Below are positions 1 to 8,894 of a stretch of DNA of 64,000 bases, one piece after another. The translations under genes and the position numbers were made by a program. Position 1 is the first letter of the stretch. Each line of letters opens with the position of its first letter. The notes beneath the pieces were generated by a model. The model did not search any database and was not told where the DNA came from. It was given only the letters and a program-made list of their open reading frames with translations. This DNA comes from Leifsonia sp. ku-ls (GTDB lineage: Bacteria; Actinomycetota; Actinomycetes; Actinomycetales; Microbacteriaceae), in assembly GCA_003367665.1 (NCBI GenBank), contig QKXI01000003.1, positions 285,512-349,511 of the forward strand, written 5' to 3'.

Positions 1-61
1 CATCCTTCCAGGGCTGCGGGGCGGGGTACAGGGGTGGCGTGGATGCCGTCCTCCTCCGACG

Positions 62-70
62 TTATCCACA
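62..70 (+). other. DnaA-box-like 9-mer
   Basis: TTATCCACA is a perfect match to the DnaA-box consensus in the 120 bases before hisC. The 14-base string beginning here (TTATCCACAGCCTT) recurs exactly at 10729. A single box is not an origin; it may be a titration or regulatory site, or chance. The rest of positions 1-120 shows no clear promoter that I would defend. Confidence 0.3.
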
Positions 71-120
71 GCCTTGACGGAATTCCCCTGCCGGAATGCG
101 GGCGCGGCTAAGTTGGGTCT

Positions 121-1230
121 GTGAGTTCCGAAGACACGCTCGGCGTCAAGCTGCGCCCCGAGATCGTCGCGGTCCCCGCCTACCGGCAGGGGCGCCCGGC
201 GCCGGCAGACGGCTTCAAGCTGTCGAGCAACGAGAACCCGTACCCGCCGTTGCCCTCGGTGGTGGAGGCCGTGGCGGCGACGCTGCGCGACCTCAACCGC
301 TACCCGAACGCGGGCGGGGCCGACCTTCGCGCGCGCCTGGCCGAGCGCCACGGTGTGACGGTCGACGAGGTGCACCTCGGAAGCGGCTCCGTCGCGCTCC
401 TGTCGCAGTTCATCTCCGCCGCCGCAGGCGCGGGCGACGAGGTCGTCTACCCCTGGCGCTCGTTCGAGGCCTACCCGGGTCTGGTCACCGTCGCCGGCGC
501 GACCAGCGTCCAGGTGCCGAATCGGCCCGACGGCAGCCACGACCTCGACGCGATGGCCGAGGCGATCACGGAGCGCACCCGCGTCGTGATCGTCTGCACG
601 CCCAACAACCCGACCGGCACCATCGTCAGCGCAGCCGACTTCGAGGCGTTCATGGCCCGCGTCCCGTCCGACCTGCTCGTGCTCCTCGACGAGGCCTACT
701 ACGAGTTCGTGACCGACGACGCTGCGGTCGACGGCATCCCGTTGCTCTCCCGCTACCCCAACCTGGTCGTGCTGCGCACCTTCTCCAAGGCCTACGGCCT
801 CGCCGCGCTCCGCCTCGGCTACGCCGTCGGCCCGAAGCCGGTGCTCGACGCCGCGCGTTCGGCCGCCGTGCCGCTCTCGGTGACGGATGCCGCTCGGGTC
901 GCGGCGCTCGCCTCGATCGAGGCGGAGGAGGAGTTGATGGAGCGCGTCGCGCGCATCGCCATGGTGCGCGACCGGCTCCGCGAGGCGCTGCTCGAGCAGG
1001 GCTGGAACGTCCCCGAGGCGCAGGGCAACTTCGTCTGGCTGGTCACCGGCGAGCAGACGGCGGAGGCGAACGACGCGTTCTTCGACGCCGGTCTGACCGT
1101 GCGTGCGTTCCCGCCGGAGGGCATCCGGATCAGCGTCGGCGAGGAGGAATCTGTGGAGAAACTCCTGCAGGTCACGGATGATCTTGTGCGGAACCTACCA
1201 AATGGCCACCCGGGCAAGCGGTTAGGTTAG
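121..1230 (+). CDS. hisC: Histidinol-phosphate / aromatic amino acid aminotransferase (HisC/Pat family)
   Basis: A fold-type I PLP aminotransferase of 369 residues, probably cytosolic. It transfers the amino group between glutamate and either histidinol phosphate or an aromatic 2-oxoacid. The N-terminal [13 protein letters not shown] segment (34-46), CTPNNPTG (159-166), DEAYYEF (190-196) and the PLP lysine in TFSKAYGLA (K223) are all visible. The opening [14 protein letters not shown] and the WRSFEAYPG segment resemble the actinobacterial Pat/HisC2 proteins (phenylpyruvate-preferring) more than biosynthetic HisC, and no other his gene is nearby, so Pat is a serious alternative name. GTG start. 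The gene ends 4 bases before the E1alpha gene, so co-transcription with the dehydrogenase is likely, which would fit a role in amino acid/oxoacid interconversion. Confidence 0.88.
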   Translation: MSSEDTLGVKLRPEIVAVPAYRQGRPAPADGFKLSSNENPYPPLPSVVEAVAATLRDLNRYPNAGGADLRARLAERHGVTVDEVHLGSGSVALLSQFISAAAGAGDEVVYPWRSFEAYPGLVTVAGATSVQVPNRPDGSHDLDAMAEAITERTRVVIVCTPNNPTGTIVSAADFEAFMARVPSDLLVLLDEAYYEFVTDDAAVDGIPLLSRYPNLVVLRTFSKAYGLAALRLGYAVGPKPVLDAARSAAVPLSVTDAARVAALASIEAEEELMERVARIAMVRDRLREALLEQGWNVPEAQGNFVWLVTGEQTAEANDAFFDAGLTVRAFPPEGIRISVGEEESVEKLLQVTDDLVRNLPNGHPGKRLG

Positions 1231-1234
1231 TACG

Positions 1235-2374
1235 GTGGTTGCGACGAACGATATCCCGCGCCCGGCGAACACCGTCCAGCTGCTGACGGCAGACGGTCGG
1301 TTCCAGCCGAGCGAGACGTCCGCCGAGTACCTCCCCTATCTGGAGAGGCTCGACGAGAACGACTACCGCCGCTTCTACCGTGACATGGTGCGCGTCCGCG
1401 CGTTCGATCACGAGGCGGCGAACCTGCAGCGGCAGGGCCAGCTCGGCCTCTGGGTGCCGAGTCACGGTCAGGAGGGCGCGCAGGTTGGCTCGGCCCACGC
1501 CGCGAAGCCGCAGGACCACCTGTTCCCGTCGTACCGCGAGCACGTCGTCGGCATGATCCGCGGCATCGACCCGATCGGCATCATCGGGCTGCTGCGCGGC
1601 GTCACGCACGGCGGCTGGGACCCGACCGATCCGGCCATCGGCAACTTCCACCTGTACACCCTCGTCATCGGCTCGCAGACCCTGCACGCCACGGGCTACG
1701 CGATGGGCATGAAGTTCGACGGCAAGGTGGGCACCGGCGACCCGGCGACCGACGAGGCCGCCATCGTCTACTTCGGAGACGGCGCCACCAGCCAGGGCGA
1801 CGTCAACGAGGCGTATGTCTTCGCCGCGAGCTACCAGACCCCGCAGGTGTTCTTCCTGCAGAACAATCACTGGGCCATCTCCGTCCCCGTGTCGACGCAG
1901 TCGCGCACTCCTCTCTATCTGCGCTCCAGCGGCTTCGGCATCCCCGGCGTCCAGATCGACGGAAACGACGTCCTCGCGGCCTACGCGGTGACGGCGAAGC
2001 ACCTCGATGACGCGCGCAACGGCGAGGGCCCCAGCATGATCGAGGCGTTGACCTACCGGATGGGCGCCCACACCTCGAGCGACGACCCGAGCAAGTACCG
2101 CACCGACGAGGAGCTCGCCTACTGGGCCGAGCGTGACCCGATCGTGCGGTTCCGCACGTTCCTGGAGCAGCAGGGCGTCGGCCAGGCGTTCTTCGACAGC
2201 GCGGACGAGGAGGCGGCCGACCTGGCCGCCGACATCCGCCGGCGCACCCTCGAGCTGACGTCACCGTCCGTCGCCTCGATGTTCGACCACGTCTACAGTG
2301 AGCCCCATCCCGTGACGGAGGAGCAGCGGCGCTGGCTCGAGGACTACGAGGCGTCGTTCGGAGGTGAAGCATGA
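1235..2374 (+). CDS. bkdA: 2-oxoacid (pyruvate/branched-chain) dehydrogenase E1 component, alpha subunit
   Basis: Thiamine-diphosphate-dependent decarboxylating subunit of an E1 alpha2beta2 complex, 379 residues, the normal family size. The ThDP motif starts at GDGATSQGDVNEA (181-193) and closes with LQNNHWAIS (208-216). The phosphorylation-loop region has RMGAHTSSDDPSKYR. GTG start 4 bases after the hisC/pat stop. The gene overlaps the E1beta gene by ATGA. In actinobacteria pyruvate is usually oxidised by AceE, so this separate E1alpha/E1beta/E2 set more likely handles branched-chain 2-oxoacids for branched fatty acid primers. The sequence itself does not prove the substrate, and many annotators would write pdhA. 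Confidence 0.87.
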   Translation: MVATNDIPRPANTVQLLTADGRFQPSETSAEYLPYLERLDENDYRRFYRDMVRVRAFDHEAANLQRQGQLGLWVPSHGQEGAQVGSAHAAKPQDHLFPSYREHVVGMIRGIDPIGIIGLLRGVTHGGWDPTDPAIGNFHLYTLVIGSQTLHATGYAMGMKFDGKVGTGDPATDEAAIVYFGDGATSQGDVNEAYVFAASYQTPQVFFLQNNHWAISVPVSTQSRTPLYLRSSGFGIPGVQIDGNDVLAAYAVTAKHLDDARNGEGPSMIEALTYRMGAHTSSDDPSKYRTDEELAYWAERDPIVRFRTFLEQQGVGQAFFDSADEEAADLAADIRRRTLELTSPSVASMFDHVYSEPHPVTEEQRRWLEDYEASFGGEA

Positions 2375-3726
2375 GCGATGTGAGAAGCGAGGCCGAATAC
2401 GTGGAGGCCGAGCTCGTCGACGGTCGGCCGGAAGAACACGACGCGGCGACAGATGGCGAGTCGTTCGACAGCACGTCGCTGGACACCCAGGCGATCGACG
2501 TGGTCGAGATCATCGAGAGCGACCCCGAGGCGCGCGTGCTCGAAGAGCACGTGGCCGAGCAGGAGTGGACGCGCGAATTCGTGATCGAGGACGAGACCGC
2601 ACAGACCGTTGCGGCCGACGGCGGTGAGGCCGCGATCGCGCACGACGACGCACAGGCGTCGGCCGAAGTGGGCGAGGCCGCGGCATCGGCCGAGCACGCA
2701 AAGGTGGCCGGTGCAGAGGCGCAGCAGGCGCCGGCGGCGCCGGAGCCGCGCATCCAGTCGCTCCCCATGGTCAAGGCGCTGAACGCCGGCCTCCGGCGCG
2801 CGCTCGCCGAAGACGACCGGGTCCTCATCATGGGTGAGGATGTCGGCCCGCTCGGCGGTGTCTTCCGTGTCACCGAGGGACTGCAGCAGGAGTTCGGACC
2901 GCAGCGCGTGCTCGACACGCCCCTGGCTGAGGCCGGAATCATCGGCTCGGCGATCGGCCTGGCCATGCGCGGCTACCGGCCCGTGGTCGAGATCCAGTTC
3001 AACGGCTTCGTCTTCCCCGGGTTCGACCAGATCACGACCCAGCTCGCCAAGATGACCAACCGCCACGGCGGGCGGATGCGCTTCCCCGTCGTCATCCGCA
3101 TCCCCCACGGCGGCCACATCGGCGCGGTCGAGCACCACCAGGAGGCGCCGGAGGCGTACTTCGCGCACACCGCCGGGCTGCGGGTCGTGGCGCCGTCGAC
3201 GCCGCACGACGCCTACTGGATGATCCAGGAGGCGATCCGGTCCGACGACCCTGTGGTGTTCTTCGAGCCGATGAGCCGCTACTGGCCGAAGGGTGAGGTC
3301 GACCTGGTCGACAACCCGACGCCGCTGCACGCCAGCCGCGTGGTCCGCACGGGCACCGACGCCACCGTGGTGGCGTGGGCGGGAATGGTCAGCGTCGCCC
3401 TGCGCGCCGCTGAGATCGCGGCGGAGGAGGGGCGCAGCATCGAGGTCGTCGACCTCCGCTCGATCTCCCCCGTCGACTACGGTCCGATCGTCGCGTCCGT
3501 GCAGAAGACCGGCCGGCTGATCGTCGCCCAGGAGGCGCCGGGCAACGTCTCGGTCGGCTCCGAGATCGCCGCGACGATCGCCGAGAAGGCGTTCTACTCG
3601 CTGGAGTCGCCCGTGCTGCGCGTCGCCGGCTTCGACGTCCCGTTCCCGCCGGCGAAGCTGGAGGAGCTCTACCTCCCCGACGCCGACCGCATCCTCGAGG
3701 CCGTCGACCGGGCGCTGGCGTACTGA
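2371..3726 (+). CDS. bkdB: 2-oxoacid dehydrogenase E1 component, beta subunit, with acidic N-terminal extension
   Basis: The core from about residue 131 to 451 is a standard transketolase-type E1beta: [33 protein letters not shown], the PLAEAGIIG loop and the C-terminal half with [13 protein letters not shown]1beta proteins are normally near 325-350 residues. Here about 128 residues precede the core, very rich in Glu, Asp and Ala and probably disordered. The long reading is favoured because ATG 2371 overlaps the E1alpha stop as ATGA and the frame is uninterrupted. A start at the internal Met of SLPMVKAL (2767) would give a conventional protein but would leave about 390 bases of noncoding DNA inside a compact operon. 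Confidence 0.86.
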   Translation: MSDVRSEAEYVEAELVDGRPEEHDAATDGESFDSTSLDTQAIDVVEIIESDPEARVLEEHVAEQEWTREFVIEDETAQTVAADGGEAAIAHDDAQASAEVGEAAASAEHAKVAGAEAQQAPAAPEPRIQSLPMVKALNAGLRRALAEDDRVLIMGEDVGPLGGVFRVTEGLQQEFGPQRVLDTPLAEAGIIGSAIGLAMRGYRPVVEIQFNGFVFPGFDQITTQLAKMTNRHGGRMRFPVVIRIPHGGHIGAVEHHQEAPEAYFAHTAGLRVVAPSTPHDAYWMIQEAIRSDDPVVFFEPMSRYWPKGEVDLVDNPTPLHASRVVRTGTDATVVAWAGMVSVALRAAEIAAEEGRSIEVVDLRSISPVDYGPIVASVQKTGRLIVAQEAPGNVSVGSEIAATIAEKAFYSLESPVLRVAGFDVPFPPAKLEELYLPDADRILEAVDRALAY

Positions 3727-3776
3727 CGCCCCCGGCCGCACTGCCCTCGGCCCGCACTGACAGAGAGAAGTCGCAC

Positions 3777-5174
3777 ATGAGCGAGTCCAAGTTCCTCCTG
3801 CCCGACGTGGGCGAGGGCCTGACCGAGGCGGAGATCGTCTCCTGGAAGGTCGCCCCCGGCGAGCAGGTCGCCGTCAACCAGGTGATCGTCGAGATCGAGA
3901 CCGCGAAGTCGCTCGTCGAGCTGCCCTCGCCGTTCGAGGGCACGGTGGGCGAGCTCCTGGTCTCCGAGGGCGAGACGGTGGAGGTCGGAACGCCGATCTT
4001 CACGGTCACAGCCGGCGGCGAGGCCGCAGCCGCCCCCGAGCCGGAGCCGGCGCCGGAGGAGCAGCTCGTCGCAGACGTCGCCGCGACGGTGTCGCACGAG
4101 GAGGAGCCGAAGGCGGGCGCCGTGCTCGTCGGCTACGGGTCCGCCGGCCACGGCTCGACCCGCCGCCGCCGCGTGACGCACCCGGGCACCGCGTCGATCC
4201 CGGTGTCCTTCACCGGCAGCATCGCTCAGCCCGCCGCCGCCCAGCCGGTCGCGCCCGCGGCGCCCGCGCCGGCCGCCGCGCCCGCCCCCGCCGCCTCTCC
4301 CTCGCGCTCCGCCGGGCCGGTCGTCGCCAAGCCGCCGATCCGCAAGCTGGCGAAGGACCTGGGCGTCGACATCACCACGGTCACGCCGACCGGCCCGATC
4401 GGAGACGTCACCCGCGACGACGTGCTGCGCGAGGCGACGCAGGCGACCGTCTTCCGCAACATCCAGACGCCGGAGTGGCCGGACGACCGCGAGGACCGCA
4501 TCCCGGTCAAAGGCGTGCGCAAGGCCATTGCCAACGCGATGACCACCAGCGCCTTCAGCGCCCCGCACGTCAGCCTCTTCGTCGACGTGGACGCGACGCG
4601 CACCATGGAGTTCGTCAAGCGCCTCAAGAACTCCGCCGACTTCGCCGGCGTCAAGGTGTCGCCGCTGCTCATCATGGCCAAGGCGATCATGTGGGCGGTC
4701 CGCCGCAACCCCACGGTCAACTCGACCTGGACGGACGAGGAGATCATCGTCCACCACTACGTCAACCTGGGCATCGCCGCGGCCACCCCGCGCGGGCTGA
4801 TCGTGCCGAACGTCAAGGAGGCGCAGGCCATGACCCTCCTCGAGCTCGCGAAGGCGCTCGAGGAGCTGACCCTCACTGCGCGCGACGGCAAGACCCAGCC
4901 GGCGGCGATGAGCGGCGGCACCATCACGGTCACGAACATCGGCGTGTTCGGCATGGACACCGGCACGCCCATCCTGAACCCCGGCGAGGTCGGCATCGTC
5001 GCCCTCGGAACGATCAAGCAGAAGCCGTGGGTGGTCGACGGCGAGGTGCGCCCGCGCTACGTGACGACCCTCGGCGCGTCGTTCGACCACCGGGTGGTCG
5101 ACGGAGATGTGGCCTCGCGGTTCCTCGCGGACGTCGCGTCCATCATCGAGGAGCCCGCGCTGCTGCTCGACTGA
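3777..5174 (+). CDS. bkdC: 2-oxoacid dehydrogenase E2 component (dihydrolipoamide acyltransferase)
   Basis: Forms the core of the complex and passes the acyl group from lipoate to CoA. One lipoyl domain (about 3-80) carries the lipoylated lysine in [12 protein letters not shown] (K44). It is followed by a Pro/Ala-rich linker (about 145-175), a peripheral-subunit-binding domain beginning [13 protein letters not shown], and the acyltransferase domain. The catalytic DHRVVDGD is near the C terminus (H438, D442). Total 465 residues, normal for a single-lipoyl E2. A Shine-Dalgarno GAGAGAAG lies 8-9 bases before ATG 3777. Last gene of the operon; no E3 gene follows, so the complex must use an E3 encoded elsewhere. 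Confidence 0.9.
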   Translation: MSESKFLLPDVGEGLTEAEIVSWKVAPGEQVAVNQVIVEIETAKSLVELPSPFEGTVGELLVSEGETVEVGTPIFTVTAGGEAAAAPEPEPAPEEQLVADVAATVSHEEEPKAGAVLVGYGSAGHGSTRRRRVTHPGTASIPVSFTGSIAQPAAAQPVAPAAPAPAAAPAPAASPSRSAGPVVAKPPIRKLAKDLGVDITTVTPTGPIGDVTRDDVLREATQATVFRNIQTPEWPDDREDRIPVKGVRKAIANAMTTSAFSAPHVSLFVDVDATRTMEFVKRLKNSADFAGVKVSPLLIMAKAIMWAVRRNPTVNSTWTDEEIIVHHYVNLGIAAATPRGLIVPNVKEAQAMTLLELAKALEELTLTARDGKTQPAAMSGGTITVTNIGVFGMDTGTPILNPGEVGIVALGTIKQKPWVVDGEVRPRYVTTLGASFDHRVVDGDVASRFLADVASIIEEPALLLD

Positions 5175-5176
5175 AT

Positions 5177-5193
5177 TTGACAATCATTTTCAA
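5177..5193. promoter_or_regulatory. Zur/Fur-type operator overlapping the znuA promoter
   Basis: TTGACAATCATTTTCAA is a 17-bp palindrome (8-bp arms, 7 of 8 matching, central C), close to the actinobacterial Zur/Fur consensus with AATNATT at its heart. Its first six bases, TTGACA, are a perfect -35 hexamer, and TAGCCT 18 bases further (5201-5206) is a weak -10. A bound repressor would therefore block RNA polymerase directly. It lies 75 bases upstream of the first zinc-transporter gene. A Fur-family regulator is encoded at 7931. Confidence 0.75.
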
Positions 5194-5268
5194 TAAGACG
5201 TAGCCTGAGCCGTGCCCGCGACCGCGGGCGCACCCCCTCGTGTCGTTCGCGACTTAGACAGGCTCCCT

Positions 5269-6180
5269 ATGAAGACGCGCTCCCTCGTCTCCCTGCTGGC
5301 CATCGCCGCCGCCTCCGCCGTGGCGCTCGCCGGCTGCTCCTCCTCGTCGTCGGCGGGATCCGACGACGGCACCGTCCGCATCGTGGCCAGCACCAACGTG
5401 TACGGCGACATCGCCGAGACCATCGGCGGCGACGCCGTCTCGGTCACCTCCCTCATGTCCGACCCCGCGCAGGACCCGCACTCCTTCGAGGCCAGCGCCC
5501 AGAACCAGCTCGCCGTCTCCAAGGCGCGCGTCGTCATCGAGAACGGCGGCGGCTACGACGACTTCATGCAGACGCTCGAGAAGGGCGCGAAGAACGGCGA
5601 CGCGACCGTGCTCAACGTGGTGGACCTCTCCGGTCTGAAGCCGTCGTCGGGCGGCGAGCTCAACGAGCACGTCTGGTACGACTTCCCCGTCATGCAGAAG
5701 TTCGTCGACGCTCTGACCGCGGCTCTCGCGAAGGCGGAGCCGGCCCGCAAGTCCGACTTCGAGAAGAACGCGGACGCCTTCCGGAAGCAGCTGACTTCGC
5801 TCGAGGACGCCACCGCCCAGCTCAAGGCGTCGTATGCCGGCGCCGGCGTCGCGATCACCGAGCCCGTCCCGCTCTACCTCTTGGAGGCCGCCGGCCTCGT
5901 CAACAAGACGCCAGAGAAGTTCAGCGAGGCGATCGAGCAGGAGAGCGACGTGTCCCCCGTCGTGCTCAACGAGACGCTCGCGCTGTTCAGCGGACACCAG
6001 GTGAAGCTCCTCGCCTACAACGAGCAGACCACCGGCACCGCGACCGAGCGCGTGCTCGACGCCGCGAAGAAGGCCGGCGTGCCGGTCGTCCCGGTGACGG
6101 AGACGCTCCCCGCAGGCAAGCACTACATCGACTGGATGCAGGGCAACATCGACGCGATCGGCAAGGCGCTGGCGAAGTGA
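5269..6180 (+). CDS. znuA: Zinc/metal ABC transporter substrate-binding lipoprotein (ZnuA/TroA family)
   Basis: Extracytoplasmic solute-binding protein of the cluster A-I metal family, which captures Zn2+ (or Mn2+) for the permease. ATG 5269 is chosen because it begins a clean lipoprotein signal, MKTRSLVSLLAIAAA, followed by the lipobox LAGC. An earlier in-frame ATG would add an unsuitable leader. The mature part has the expected STNVYGDIAETIGGD opening, DPHSFEASAQNQL (metal-ligand His), NEHVWYDFPVM (second His ligand) and a C-terminal DWMQGNIDAIGKAL helix. About 303 residues. Preceded by a Zur-type operator and overlapping the ATPase gene by GTGA, so one mRNA with znuC and znuB. Confidence 0.88.
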   Translation: MKTRSLVSLLAIAAASAVALAGCSSSSSAGSDDGTVRIVASTNVYGDIAETIGGDAVSVTSLMSDPAQDPHSFEASAQNQLAVSKARVVIENGGGYDDFMQTLEKGAKNGDATVLNVVDLSGLKPSSGGELNEHVWYDFPVMQKFVDALTAALAKAEPARKSDFEKNADAFRKQLTSLEDATAQLKASYAGAGVAITEPVPLYLLEAAGLVNKTPEKFSEAIEQESDVSPVVLNETLALFSGHQVKLLAYNEQTTGTATERVLDAAKKAGVPVVPVTETLPAGKHYIDWMQGNIDAIGKALAK

Positions 6181-7037
6181 CGGAACCACTCGAGCTCGTG
6201 GAGCCTCCCGAGAAGCGGGACGTCGTCCTCCGGCTGAGGGACGCGTCCCTCGGCTTCGGCGACCGCACCCTGTGGAGCGCTCTCGACCTCGACGTGCACG
6301 CCGGGGAGTTCGTCGCCGTTCTCGGCCCGAACGGCTCCGGCAAGACCAGCCTGCTGCGCACGATCCTCGGCCAGCAGCGGCTCGACGCCGGCGAGATCGC
6401 CTTCGAGGGCCACCCGGTGCGCCGCGGCGACCGGCGGATCGGGTACATCCCGCAGCAGAAGCTCATCCCCGCGGGCACCCCGATGCGGGCCCGCGACCTC
6501 GTCGCGCTGGGGGTCGACGGCCACCGCTGGGGGCTGCCGTTCCCCCGCCGCGCCGACCGCGCCCAGGTCGACCGCCTGATCGACGCCGTCGGCGCGCGCC
6601 GCTACGCGAACACGCCGGTCGGCTCGCTGTCCGGCGGCGAGCAGCAGCGGCTGCGCGTGGCGCAGGCGCTCGCCGGCGACCCCGCCCTCCTGCTCTGTGA
6701 CGAGCCGCTGCTGTCGCTCGACCTGCAGCACCAGCGCGGGGTCAGCGAGCTGATCGACCGCCGCAGGCGCGAGCACGGGAGCGCCGTCGTCTTCGTCACG
6801 CACGACGTGAACCCGGTGCTCGGGATGGTCGACCGCGTCCTCTACCTGGCCGGCGGCCGCTTCCGCGCCGGCACCCCGGACGAGGTGCTGCGCAGCGACG
6901 TGCTGACCGACCTGTACGGCACGCCCGTCGACGTGATCCGCAGCCGCGGCCGCATCGTCGTCGTCGGCATCCCGGACGCCGAGACCCACGACCACCATGA
7001 GCACACCCGCGAGGCGCATCCGGAGCCGGTGGCATGA
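6177..7037 (+). CDS. znuC: Zinc/metal ABC transporter ATP-binding protein
   Basis: ATPase that powers the zinc importer. Walker A GPNGSGKT (50-57), signature LSGGEQQRL (151-159), Walker B LLLCDEP (171-177) and the H-loop VFVTHDVN are all intact in 286 residues. The C-terminal tail (DAETHDHHEHTREAH) is His-rich and could sense or bind zinc. The GTG start overlaps the znuA stop, and the stop overlaps the permease ATG (ATGA), indicating translational coupling. Confidence 0.9.
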   Translation: MTEPLELVEPPEKRDVVLRLRDASLGFGDRTLWSALDLDVHAGEFVAVLGPNGSGKTSLLRTILGQQRLDAGEIAFEGHPVRRGDRRIGYIPQQKLIPAGTPMRARDLVALGVDGHRWGLPFPRRADRAQVDRLIDAVGARRYANTPVGSLSGGEQQRLRVAQALAGDPALLLCDEPLLSLDLQHQRGVSELIDRRRREHGSAVVFVTHDVNPVLGMVDRVLYLAGGRFRAGTPDEVLRSDVLTDLYGTPVDVIRSRGRIVVVGIPDAETHDHHEHTREAHPEPVA

Positions 7038-7924
7038 TGCACGCGGATCTGTGGCAGCAGCTGTTCGACTTCACGGACTACGGCGAGCTCCTGCTCCTGG
7101 TGAAGAACTCGATCTTCGCCGGCGCGGTGCTCGGGATCGTGGGCGGCCTGATCGGCGTCTTCGTGATGCAGCGCGACATGGCGTTCGCCGTGCACGGCAT
7201 CAGCGAGCTGTCGTTCGCCGGCGCCGCCATCGCGCTCCTCCTCGGCGTGAACGTCGTCGCCGGCTCGCTCGTCGGGTCGCTGATCGCCGCGGTGCTGATC
7301 GGGCTGCTCGGCGCCAAGGCGCGCGACCGCAATTCGATCATCGCGGTGCTGATGCCGTTCGGGCTCGGCCTCGGCATCCTGGCTCTCGCGCTCTATCCCG
7401 GCCGCAGCGCGAACAAGTTCGGCCTGCTGACCGGTCAGATCGTCTCGGTGGACGACCCGCAGCTGGGCTGGCTCCTGGTCATCGGCGCGATCGTGCTGGT
7501 CGCGCTGCTGCTGATGTGGCGACCGCTGACCTTCGACAGCCTGGATGCGGACGTCGCCGCCTCGCGCGGCGTCCCGACCCGGTTCGTCGCGCTCGCCTTC
7601 ATGGTGCTGCTCGGCCTCGCCGTCGCCGTGTCCGTTCAGATCGTCGGCGCGCTGCTCGTGCTGTCCCTCCTCGTGACGCCGGCCGCGGCAGCGATGCGCA
7701 TCTCGTCGTCGCCGTTGAGGGTGCCGCTCATCAGCGTGGGGTTCGCCCTGGTGTCCGTGGTCGGCGGCATCCTGCTCGCCCTGGGCAGCGCGCTGCCCAT
7801 CAGCCCGTACGTGACCACGATCTCGTTCCTCATCTATGTCGTCTGCCGCATCGTCGGCGGGCGGCGCGCGCGACGGCGGACGGCGGCCGCGACTTCTCGG
7901 CCACTCGTGAGCCAGGCGGGCTAG
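7034..7924 (+). CDS. znuB: Zinc/metal ABC transporter permease (ABC-3 family)
   Basis: Integral membrane subunit with about 8 hydrophobic segments in 296 residues. Features of the ABC-3 metal permeases are visible: GGLIGVFVMQRDMAFAVHG near the N terminus and LLVTPAAAAMRIS in the C-terminal half. The short Arg-rich tail (GGRRARRRTAA) is cytosolic. A second ATG three bases downstream is an equally possible start. Ends 6 bases before the Fur-family gene. Confidence 0.9.
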   Translation: MMHADLWQQLFDFTDYGELLLLVKNSIFAGAVLGIVGGLIGVFVMQRDMAFAVHGISELSFAGAAIALLLGVNVVAGSLVGSLIAAVLIGLLGAKARDRNSIIAVLMPFGLGLGILALALYPGRSANKFGLLTGQIVSVDDPQLGWLLVIGAIVLVALLLMWRPLTFDSLDADVAASRGVPTRFVALAFMVLLGLAVAVSVQIVGALLVLSLLVTPAAAAMRISSSPLRVPLISVGFALVSVVGGILLALGSALPISPYVTTISFLIYVVCRIVGGRRARRRTAAATSRPLVSQAG

Positions 7925-7930
7925 CCTGGA

Positions 7931-8347
7931 GTGGTGAAGCGGAACACCTGGCAGCGCGAAGCCGTCCGCGAGGCGTTGACCTCGACGGAGGGCTTCATCA
8001 GCGCGCAGGGACTCCACCTGAGCCTGCACGAGGCCGGCTCCCCCATCGGCCTGGCGACGGTGTACCGCGCCCTCGCCGACCTGGCCGCCGAGGGCGACGC
8101 CGACTCGCTGCAGTCGCCGGAGGGCGAGAGCCTCTACCGAGCCTGCACGACGGGACACCACCACCACCTGATCTGCCGCAACTGCGGCCTCACGGTGGAG
8201 ATCGAGGCGGACGCCGTGGAGCAGTGGGCCCGTCAGGCCGCGGCCGCCCACGGTTTTACGCAGGCGCAGCACGTGGTCGACGTGTTCGGCCTCTGCGCGT
8301 CGTGCACGGCCAAGGCCGATTTGGCCGGGTCCCCCTCCATGCCGTAG
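7931..8347 (+). CDS. zur: Fur-family metalloregulator, probably Zur
   Basis: DNA-binding repressor of 138 residues. A winged helix (RNTWQREAVREAL to LATVYRALADLAAEG) is followed by a His-rich metal segment TTGHHHHLICRNCG and a second Cys pair (CASC) near the C terminus, forming the structural zinc site of Fur/Zur proteins. Its position directly behind a zinc transporter with a Zur-type operator upstream makes Zur the likely identity, repressing znuACB when zinc is plentiful. Two adjacent GTG codons (7931, 7934) are possible starts. Confidence 0.85.
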   Translation: MVKRNTWQREAVREALTSTEGFISAQGLHLSLHEAGSPIGLATVYRALADLAAEGDADSLQSPEGESLYRACTTGHHHHLICRNCGLTVEIEADAVEQWARQAAAAHGFTQAQHVVDVFGLCASCTAKADLAGSPSMP

Positions 8348-8360
8348 CATGGTTGTTTGG

Positions 8361-8383
8361 CTGAGTGGGCTCCTCCCGCTCAG
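8361..8383 (+). terminator. Hairpin behind zur
   Basis: CTGAGTGGG-CTCCT-CCCGCTCAG folds into a 9-bp stem with one G-U pair, 14 bases after the zur stop. There is no U-tract, so it may be a weak terminator or part of the rpmB leader. Confidence 0.4.
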
Positions 8384-8447
8384 ATCGTGTACGAAACCCC
8401 CTTCCTTCGAAAGTCGGGGAAGTCGTGCGCCGACAAGTGACCTTGGG

Positions 8448-8465
8448 TGGTGCCGTCCGGCACCA
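8448..8465. repeat. Perfect inverted repeat ahead of rpmB
   Basis: TGGTGCCG-TC-CGGCACCA has two 8-bp perfect arms around a 2-base centre, ending 20 bases before the rpmB start codon. The tiny loop suits a protein-bound DNA palindrome better than an RNA hairpin. It does not resemble the Zur box upstream of znuA. Confidence 0.5.
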
Positions 8466-8485
8466 CGGTATTGGAGAAGAAAGCA

Positions 8486-8722
8486 ATGGCAGCAGTGTGC
8501 CAGGTGACGGGAGCCACCCCCGGCTTCGGTCACAACATCTCGCACTCGCACCGCCGCACCAAGCGCCGGTTCGACCCGAACATCCAGAAGAAGACGTACT
8601 ACGTTCCGTCGCTTCGCCGTAACGTCACCCTGACCCTGAGCGCCAAGGGCATCAAGGTCATCGACGCCCGTGGCATCGAGGCAGTGGTCAAGGACCTCCT
8701 GGCCCGTGGGGAGAAGATCTAA
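8486..8722 (+). CDS. rpmB: 50S ribosomal protein L28
   Basis: 78-residue L28 of the large subunit. It starts [15 protein letters not shown] and continues with [17 protein letters not shown], closely resembling the actinobacterial RpmB2 type that lacks the paired CxxC zinc sites (a single Cys, C5). First of three ribosomal genes (L28-L33-S14), separated by 2 bases each, that sit beside the zinc transporter and Zur, an arrangement known for zinc-independent paralogs in mycobacteria. ATG 8486 is preceded by GGAGAAGAAAG. Confidence 0.93.
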   Translation: MAAVCQVTGATPGFGHNISHSHRRTKRRFDPNIQKKTYYVPSLRRNVTLTLSAKGIKVIDARGIEAVVKDLLARGEKI

Positions 8723-8724
8723 CA

Positions 8725-8892
8725 ATGGCGAAGCAGCAGGACATCCGTCCGATCATCAAGCTCCGTTCGACGGCGGGCACCGGTTACACCTACGTGACCA
8801 AGAAGAACCGCCGCAACGACCCCGACCGCCTCGTGCTCAAGAAGTACGACCCCATCGTGCGCAAGCACGTCGACTTCCGAGAGGAGCGCTAA
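8725..8892 (+). CDS. rpmG: 50S ribosomal protein L33, zinc-free form
   Basis: A 55-residue L33 that opens [20 protein letters not shown] and ends DFREER. There are no cysteines, so the zinc ribbon of the C+ type is absent. Start ATG 8725 is two bases after the L28 stop, and the stop is two bases before the S14 start. Part of an L28-L33-S14 unit; expression is probably linked to its partners. Confidence 0.93.
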   Translation: MAKQQDIRPIIKLRSTAGTGYTYVTKKNRRNDPDRLVLKKYDPIVRKHVDFREER

Positions 8893-8894
8893 TC

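Noticed and set aside
96-1181. Alternative frame overlapping hisC
   Set aside because: Arg-rich low-complexity text; the true frame has the PLP motifs.
8348-8485. A Zur box upstream of rpmB
   Set aside because: I looked for an AATGATTATC-type palindrome and saw none; the only palindrome is the unrelated TGGTGCCG repeat.
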